A stretch of DNA of 64,000 nt from Clostridium sp. 1001271st1 H5 (lineage in GTDB: Bacteria > Bacillota > Clostridia > Lachnospirales > Lachnospiraceae). A model generated the notes under the pieces. That model searched no databases. It was not told the DNA's origin and saw only the letters and a program-made list of their open reading frames with translations. The stretch spans positions 62,001 through 126,000 of the forward strand of contig NZ_SPHO01000004.1 in NCBI RefSeq assembly GCF_005845215.1, read 5' to 3'. Of this stretch, positions 61,568-64,000 are shown piece by piece. A program made the position numbers and the translations under genes. How positions within the stretch are numbered: the stretch's first letter is position 1; each line of letters starts with the position of its first letter.

Positions 61568-63007
61568 TTAGCTCCGTTTCCAGGTTCCGGGAGACAGCAG
61601 CACCAGCATGGGGAACAGCTCCAGCCTGCCGGCCAGCATATCGAATATGAGCACGGTCTTGGACAGGTAGGACATCATGGAATAGTTGGATGCCGGACCC
61701 ACCACGGACATACCGGGACCAATGTTGTTCAGGTTGGCTGCCACTGCCGAGAATGAGGTCATGAAGTCGTAATTGTCCAGACTCACTATCAGGGTGGATA
61801 CGCCGAATATCATAAAATAAACAATAATATAGGCGTTAAGGGACCTGAGGGTATTGTGCTCCAGAGGCTTTCCCTCGAACTTAAGCACCTTCACGCTGCG
61901 TGGATGGATGACAGACGCCATCTCCTTTTTTATTTCCTTAAATGCAATCATAACACGGGACACCTTCATGCCTCCGCCCGTGCTGCCTGCGCACGCTCCG
62001 ATAAACATGATAAGCAGCAGAATGGTCTTGGAAAACTCCGGCCAGCTGTTGTAGTCAATGGTGGAGTACCCCGTGGTGGTGATAATGGAGGAAACCTGGA
62101 ACGCCGCCTGATGGAAGGCCATAAACAGGGACGGGAACAGGCTGCGGATATTGATGGTGATAAGCAGGATGGATATGGCCACCACAGCCAGATATCCCCT
62201 CAGCTCCTCGCACCGTCCCGCATCCTTGGGCCTGCGTATGAGCAGCAGGTAGTACACGTTGAAATTCACGCCGAACAGCAGCATGAAAATAGTAATGACA
62301 GCCTGCTGGTACACCGTGTAATCCGCCTGTCCTGAATTACGGCAGGCAAAGCCTCCTGTACCGGCAGCGCCGAAGCTCATGCAGATACTGTCAAATAAAG
62401 GCATTTTTCCCAGCAGCAGAAGGACCATCATGACGATGGTCATCCAAAAATATATGGAATACAGCAGCTTGGCCGTGATGCGTATTTTAGGCACCAGCTT
62501 TCCCACGGAAGGACCGGGACTCTCCGCCCGCATAATATGCATATTATAATCACCTGCCATGGGCAGGATTGCCAGGATAAACACCAGTATCCCCATGCCG
62601 CCAATCCAGTGGGAAAAGCTTCTCCACATCAGGGTGGCATGGGACATATCCTCCACCTTGGGAATGATGCTGGACCCGGTGGTGGTAAAACCGGATACAA
62701 TTTCAAACATAGCGTCAATGATATGGGGAATCTCTCCGCTTATGACAAAGGGCATGCACCCAAAAAAGCTCAAAACAATCCATCCCAGGGAAACCGTCAC
62801 AAATCCTTCCCTTGCAAAAAACATCTTTGTGCAGGGCTTTTTCCTGGTGCACAGAAATCCCAGCAGGCCGCAGACTGCGGCAACGCCCAGGTAGATGAAC
62901 CCAATGCTTTCCCTGTAAATAACAGCCGTAATGACCGGCAGGGTCATGAAAATGGCCTCCATATTCATAATCCAGCCCAGCATATATATGATTATACTCC
63001 GATTCAT
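61568..63007 (-). CDS. trkH: TrkH family potassium transporter subunit
   Basis: 479 residues with four pore-loop repeats whose filter glycines are visible: FTTTGSSI, GTGGFACR, TTTGYSTID and NNIGPGMS. It forms the K+ channel-like part of the Trk/Ktr uptake system and needs the nucleotide-binding TrkA ring encoded directly upstream (13 bases). Start ATG 63007. Uses ion gradients for K+ accumulation. Confidence 0.93.
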   Translation of the reverse strand: MNRSIIIYMLGWIMNMEAIFMTLPVITAVIYRESIGFIYLGVAAVCGLLGFLCTRKKPCTKMFFAREGFVTVSLGWIVLSFFGCMPFVISGEIPHIIDAMFEIVSGFTTTGSSIIPKVEDMSHATLMWRSFSHWIGGMGILVFILAILPMAGDYNMHIMRAESPGPSVGKLVPKIRITAKLLYSIYFWMTIVMMVLLLLGKMPLFDSICMSFGAAGTGGFACRNSGQADYTVYQQAVITIFMLLFGVNFNVYYLLLIRRPKDAGRCEELRGYLAVVAISILLITINIRSLFPSLFMAFHQAAFQVSSIITTTGYSTIDYNSWPEFSKTILLLIMFIGACAGSTGGGMKVSRVMIAFKEIKKEMASVIHPRSVKVLKFEGKPLEHNTLRSLNAYIIVYFMIFGVSTLIVSLDNYDFMTSFSAVAANLNNIGPGMSVVGPASNYSMMSYLSKTVLIFDMLAGRLELFPMLVLLSPGTWKRS

Positions 63008-63020
63008 GTCCAGCCCGCCT

Positions 63021-64000
63021 TTACATTAAGATATCCTTTAAGTCGTTAAGCCCTGTGTGGGTGGTCACAATAATAACCGTGTCCCCTGCCTCCAGGGTAT
63101 CCTTGCCTCGGGGCATGATGATGCGGCCGTTGCGGTTGATGCATGCCACCAGCAGGTTATTTCTGGTCTTCAGTTTTTCCAGAGGAATCCCCAGCACAGG
63201 CGAATCCCCCCTGACCCTGAATTCCAGCGCCTCTGCCTTATCAGCCACGATTTTATACAGAGTCTCTATATTGCTGCCCATGGAATTCTGCATGGCCCTT
63301 ACATACTGCAGGATGATATCGGCTGTCAGCATTTTCGGGTATATGACGCTTCCCAGATTCAGGGCGTTGATTACATTTTCAAAGGCAATCTTATTGACCT
63401 TGGTAACCAGCTTGGCCTTGGACTGGCTGGCTGCATACAGGGACAGCAGGATGTTTTCCTCATCAAAGCCGGTAAGGGAGGCAAACGCCTCTGTCTGGCG
63501 GATTCCCTCCTCCAAAAGCAGCTTCTGGTCCGAACCATCCCCGTGTATAATCATGGCGTGGGGAAGAATTTCGCTTAAAATCCTGCACCGCTCCTCATCC
63601 TGCTCTATGATTTTAATCTTCATCTTGGAATCGGCCAGGGCTTTGGCCAGGTATACGGTCAGCTTTCCGCCACCCACAAACATGGCGGAATTAACCGCGT
63701 TGTTCTCAATGCCCGCCTTGCGGAAGAATTCAGCGCAGTCCGCATGGGGTGCGATAAAGGATATCTTGTCCCCGCCCCTCATCTCAAAGTTGCCGTCGGG
63801 AATCACCACGTCATCCCCCCGTTCCACGGCGCAAATCAGCACATTGCTCTTCAGGCGGCTTACCACATCCATCACCTTCATCCGGTCCAGGATGGAATCC
63901 TTGGGAATCAGGAATTTGAGAAGCTCTATCCTGCCCTTGGCAAACAGCTCAATCTTGATGGCATTTGGAAAACGCAGCAGCCTGGCAATCTCCCTGGCGG
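63021..64000 (-). CDS. trkA: TrkA potassium uptake regulator, 3' part (runs off right edge)
   Basis: At least 326 residues, open to the window edge without a start. Two RCK units are seen: the end of the first with its RCK_C domain, and a second Rossmann fold (MFVGGGKLTVYLAKAL, then DGSDQKLLLEEGI) plus a C-terminal RCK_C (about the last 75 residues). TrkA binds NAD(H)/ATP and gates TrkH. An internal ATG at 63881 is not the start, because the frame continues upstream with good TrkA sequence (REIARLLRFPNAIKIELFAKG). Confidence 0.92.
   Translation of the reverse strand, partial: AREIARLLRFPNAIKIELFAKGRIELLKFLIPKDSILDRMKVMDVVSRLKSNVLICAVERGDDVVIPDGNFEMRGGDKISFIAPHADCAEFFRKAGIENNAVNSAMFVGGGKLTVYLAKALADSKMKIKIIEQDEERCRILSEILPHAMIIHGDGSDQKLLLEEGIRQTEAFASLTGFDEENILLSLYAASQSKAKLVTKVNKIAFENVINALNLGSVIYPKMLTADIILQYVRAMQNSMGSNIETLYKIVADKAEALEFRVRGDSPVLGIPLEKLKTRNNLLVACINRNGRIIMPRGKDTLEAGDTVIIVTTHTGLNDLKDILM

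Overview
The window reads as chromosome of an anaerobic, Gram-positive gut Firmicute, most likely a Lachnospiraceae of the Enterocloster/Clostridium clostridioforme type (inference). The grounds are an anaerobic class III ribonucleotide reductase, strong GGAGG ribosome binding sites, a Firmicute L21-Prp-L27-Obg cluster with the Prp-cleaved N-terminus on L27, DUF4317 and DUF3793 proteins, LexA paired with a YneA-like LysM protein, and many hybrid sensor and c-di-GMP proteins.

Layout. 0-15.8 kb: start of a sugar ABC permease, a zinc-ribbon protein, a YitT membrane protein, a secreted lipoprotein, a MATE exporter behind an attenuator-like leader, NrdD, a PhzF-like protein, a MarR-controlled heterodimeric ABC exporter, DUF4317, a small BFD-type [2Fe-2S] protein, a GNAT acetyltransferase, a lipoprotein and a DnaJ-type co-chaperone. 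15.86-22.29 kb: a compact integrated filamentous phage (inovirus). 22.6-35.3 kb: a membrane protein/ATP-grasp/unknown three-gene operon, an RtcB ligase, a Xer-type recombinase, MgtC, a MocR-type regulator, a BlaI/BlaR1-type pair, a LysR regulator and a ferredoxin-like aldo/keto reductase. 35.4-45.9 kb: a four-gene signalling operon (chemoreceptor, B12-binding sensor, GGDEF/EAL protein, 1876-residue hybrid kinase). 46-48.3 kb: flavodoxin, DUF3793, LysR. 48.4-54.7 kb: complete F-type ATP synthase operon atpBEFHAGDC. 55.1-64 kb: yneA/lexA, then rplU-prp-rpmA-obgE-yhbY-nadD-yqeK-rsfS, a secreted repeat protein, and trkH/trkA running off the right end.

The stand-out element is the inovirus. In order it carries small membrane proteins, a pVIII-like coat protein (signal peptide, acidic start, one membrane helix, basic tail), a strong hairpin, a pIII-like adsorption protein, a pVI-like protein, a Zot/pI ATPase, a divergent ribbon-helix-helix-type repressor with three palindromic operators, a small ssDNA-binding protein and a Rep_trans initiator. 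It has no secretin, as expected for a host without an outer membrane, and no integrase. The left junction is a near-perfect dyad. The right end is a 133-bp nested inverted repeat carrying two inverted copies of that site. This layout resembles the folded single-stranded attP of CTX-type phages and suggests integration by a host tyrosine recombinase, though the sites do not look like canonical dif.

A second point of interest is the chemoreceptor/B12/c-di-GMP operon. Its B12 protein carries the W-x9-EH and ExHxxG motifs known from cobalamin photoreceptors.
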